Assembly (NCBI GenBank): GCA_031127185.1 | Contig: JARIET010000142.1 | Location: 1-7,443 of the forward strand | Direction: 5' to 3' | DNA: 7,443 nucleotides | Source of the DNA: Gemmatimonadota bacterium | GTDB lineage: Bacteria; Gemmatimonadota; Gemmatimonadetes; Gemmatimonadales; Gemmatimonadaceae | In this document: positions 5,660 to 7,443 of the stretch, one piece after another | Position numbering within the stretch: the first letter of the stretch is position 1 | How the letters are laid out: every line of letters starts with the position of its first letter | Notes under the pieces: model-generated | The model's input: only the letters and a program-made list of their open reading frames with translations | Database searches by the model: none | Told to the model about the DNA's origin: nothing | Position numbers and translations under genes: made by a program

Positions 5660-6620
5660 CCTGCAGGTACCGCCCGATGTTTGTGGATGAGCCGCGGATT
5701 CGCGACTTCAAACGCTCATTGAACGCTTCGGCCACGTTAACGCCACTGTACTTCAGCAGATGGTTCAGCGCGATGACCTCGGCGATCACCGTGATGTTCT
5801 TTCCCGGATTGAGCGGCACCGTCACCAGCGGGAGTTCGACATCGAGAACCGATGTGGTTTCGCCATCGAGGCCCGTGCGATCGACCTCGCCCTTCACAGC
5901 GTCCCATTTTTCCAGCGAAACGACCACTTCGATGCGCTTTTGCTGCCGCACGGCGCGAATGCCGAAGATCTTGGAAACGTCGATGATGCCGACGCCCCGG
6001 ATCTCCATATGGTGATGTGCGTGTTCATGTGCCCGGCCGATGACGACATCGGTTCCGCGACGCCGGCAGATGACCAGGTCATCGGCCACCAGTCGGTGGC
6101 CACGCTCAACCAGATCAAGCACGCACTCGGATTTGCCGATTCCGCTCGCCCCGGTGAAGAGCAGCCCAACACCAAAGACATCGGCCAGCGACCCGTGAAG
6201 CGTCGCAGTCGGCGCGAAGGCGGACTCCAGGAACGGGCCGATGTGCCGGTAGAATTCCTGCGTCTTGAGTTGTGAGCGGAGGATCGCGACGCCGGCGCCC
6301 TTCGCGAGCTCTTCCATCCCAGCCGGCAGCGTCTGCCCCTTCGTGATCATCGCACACGGGATTGGGAATGAGAAGAACTGGGTCAGGTTGCGGTGCCGTT
6401 CCCCTTCCGAGAGCGCGTTCAGATAGCTGATTTCGGTTTCACCGAACACCTGAATCCGGGCGTGGACAAAACGGCCCACGTACCCGGCGAGCACGAGGCC
6501 GGGGCCCGAGGCGTCGACGCTGGTGATCTCGCGCTCAAGGCCAGCTGGATTGCCGAGCAGGTCGAGCTTGAGCGTTTCCTTGAGGCGCTCATAGAGCGTG
6601 GCGACAAGCAGCTTTGGCAT
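5646..6620 (-). CDS. hprK: HPr kinase/phosphorylase
   Basis: Bifunctional HPr(Ser) kinase/phosphorylase: it phosphorylates HPr on its regulatory serine using ATP or pyrophosphate and removes that phosphate by phosphorolysis, coupling the PTS to energy state. The protein is 324 aa, a normal length. The N-terminal HPrK_N domain covers about residues 1-130. The catalytic domain shows HGSLADVFG (His142), the P-loop GASGIGKSE (157-165), LVADDLV with Asp180/Asp181, the signature MEIRGVGIIDV (Glu206 onward) and the C-terminal loop LNPGKN (270-275). It starts at ATG 6620, 6 bases after the glycosyltransferase stop. The upstream stretch is poor in purines with no clear Shine-Dalgarno, so coupling to the upstream gene is likely. 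Its last 14 bases overlap the EIIA start. Oddities are a histidine cluster just before the signature (His198, 200, 202, 203, 204) and an acidic tail (DDDE). The target serine is present in the HPr encoded downstream. No rapZ follows, unlike the arrangement common in proteobacteria. Confidence 0.97.
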   Translation of the reverse strand: MPKLLVATLYERLKETLKLDLLGNPAGLEREITSVDASGPGLVLAGYVGRFVHARIQVFGETEISYLNALSEGERHRNLTQFFSFPIPCAMITKGQTLPAGMEELAKGAGVAILRSQLKTQEFYRHIGPFLESAFAPTATLHGSLADVFGVGLLFTGASGIGKSECVLDLVERGHRLVADDLVICRRRGTDVVIGRAHEHAHHHMEIRGVGIIDVSKIFGIRAVRQQKRIEVVVSLEKWDAVKGEVDRTGLDGETTSVLDVELPLVTVPLNPGKNITVIAEVIALNHLLKYSGVNVAEAFNERLKSRIRGSSTNIGRYLQDDDE

Positions 6621-6626
6621 GTCTGG

Positions 6627-7443
6627 TCAGGATGAAGAGAGGCGCGTCACGTCCATCAGGTGTTGTTCGGTCTGTTCCGCAGCATTATCCCAGGTGAAAG
6701 TATCCGCAAACACCCGCGCGTCGCGCCCCATGGACATGACCAGCGCCGGGTCGGCGGCCAAACGATCCATGGCGGCAGCAAACCCGTCGACATCGCCATG
6801 TGTCACGAGAAAACCGGTTACACCGTCGCGGACCGACTCCCGAATGCCGGGAGAGTTTGATGCCACCACCGGCGTCCCGCAGGCAGCGGCCTCGACGTTG
6901 GTCAGCCCCCAACCCTCCTTGGGCGAAGCCAGCAGCATGGCCCACGTGCGGCGCAGCAGCGCCAACTTCTCGGCTTCGCTCACGAATCCGAGAAAGCGCA
7001 CACGGTCGCCGAGGGCGAGCGAACGGGTGAGCCGTTCAAGCGCGGGCCGATAATCGCCGGCGCCGGCAATCTCGAGGATCGCATTGGGCGCCTTGAGGCG
7101 GGCAAAGGCGCGAATCACGATATCAACGCCTTTGTACCGTTTGAGCCGGCCGATGTAGGCGAAGGTCGGCACCGTGGCCCGTGCCGCCGGTGCGGGCGCG
7201 AAATGGACAGAATCGACCCCGGGATAAATCACGCGCACCTGCTCGCGGGCGATTCCCCGCGCGACAAGGTCATCAGCGGTACTCTCGGAGATAGCCTCGA
7301 AAACGGTATCGCGGTACGCCATCGGCAGTGGCCGCTCGCTCAGCCACACTGCCGCGGCCAGCGGCCAGGGCAGTTCCTGGAACACGGTCGCACCAAAGAG
7401 GTGCGGCACGCAGGCCACAATGGGGCAGGTCGCGCCCCACGCC
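6627..7443 (-). CDS. Family 4-type glycosyltransferase, N-terminus missing (runs off right edge)
   Basis: A GT-B fold glycosyltransferase of the GT4 / 'glycosyl transferases group 1' type, which moves a sugar from a nucleotide-sugar donor to an acceptor in the cytoplasm or at the inner face of the membrane. The visible part is 271 codons. The frame is open to the window edge, so the true start is outside; the GTG at 7418 is an internal valine. Visible parts are the end of the N-terminal acceptor domain (PHLFG, about residue 13), the hinge VIYPGVD, the donor-domain opening AYIGRLKRYKGVD, the IAGAGDY strand, and the EGWGLTNVEAAACGTPVVA segment, whose two glutamates (visible residues 176 and 184) form the E-x7-E donor-binding motif. 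The C-terminus, near GRDARVFADTFTW, looks complete. Its TGA lies 6 bases before hprK, so the two are probably co-transcribed. Substrate and acceptor cannot be told; a role in envelope or exopolysaccharide sugar transfer is only inference. Confidence 0.9.
   Translation of the reverse strand, partial: AWGATCPIVACVPHLFGATVFQELPWPLAAAVWLSERPLPMAYRDTVFEAISESTADDLVARGIAREQVRVIYPGVDSVHFAPAPAARATVPTFAYIGRLKRYKGVDIVIRAFARLKAPNAILEIAGAGDYRPALERLTRSLALGDRVRFLGFVSEAEKLALLRRTWAMLLASPKEGWGLTNVEAAACGTPVVASNSPGIRESVRDGVTGFLVTHGDVDGFAAAMDRLAADPALVMSMGRDARVFADTFTWDNAAEQTEQHLMDVTRLSSS

Noticed and set aside
7416..7418. GTG at 7418 as the true start of the glycosyltransferase
   Set aside because: The frame is open to the window edge and the visible protein lacks most of the N-terminal acceptor domain, so this codon is an internal valine of a truncated gene.

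Overview
The window is dense, high-GC bacterial chromosome, and every convincing gene is on the minus strand, so transcription runs from high to low coordinates. In transcription order it holds: a glycosyltransferase cut by the right edge (7443-6627), HPr kinase/phosphorylase hprK (6620-5646), the four subunits of a mannose-family PTS permease, EIIA (5659-5234), EIIB (5244-4756), EIIC (4759-4070) and EIID (4073-3309), then HPr (3312-3043), Enzyme I (3039-1288) and S-adenosylmethionine synthetase metK (1233-58). A possible first few codons of a further gene lie at 28-1.

The central block is a self-contained phosphotransferase system. Enzyme I takes phosphate from phosphoenolpyruvate and passes it to HPr His16, which passes it to EIIA and then EIIB. 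The membrane pair EIIC/EIID imports a sugar that EIIB phosphorylates. HPrK would phosphorylate or dephosphorylate HPr on Ser47 in response to metabolic state. All catalytic histidines and the HPr serine are visible, so the relay looks functional. The substrate cannot be read from the sequence.

The genes are packed as one operon. Junctions from hprK to ptsH overlap by 14, 11, 4, 4 and 4 bases. ptsI follows ptsH after 3 bases, and hprK follows the glycosyltransferase stop after 6 bases. EIIB, EIIC, EIID and metK start with GTG. Only metK has a larger gap upstream (54 bases), with a pyrimidine-rich leader and no recognisable Shine-Dalgarno sequence. No RNA gene, mobile element, CRISPR array or convincing terminator was seen, and no stretch over 300 bases lacks a gene.

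The combination of high GC, HPrK in a Gram-negative-like gene order, a Man-type PTS and this MetK suggests Gemmatimonadota (Gemmatimonas-like). Other high-GC phyla with HPrK, such as Myxococcota or Acidobacteriota, cannot be excluded. This assignment rests on recollection of family sequences, not on a search.
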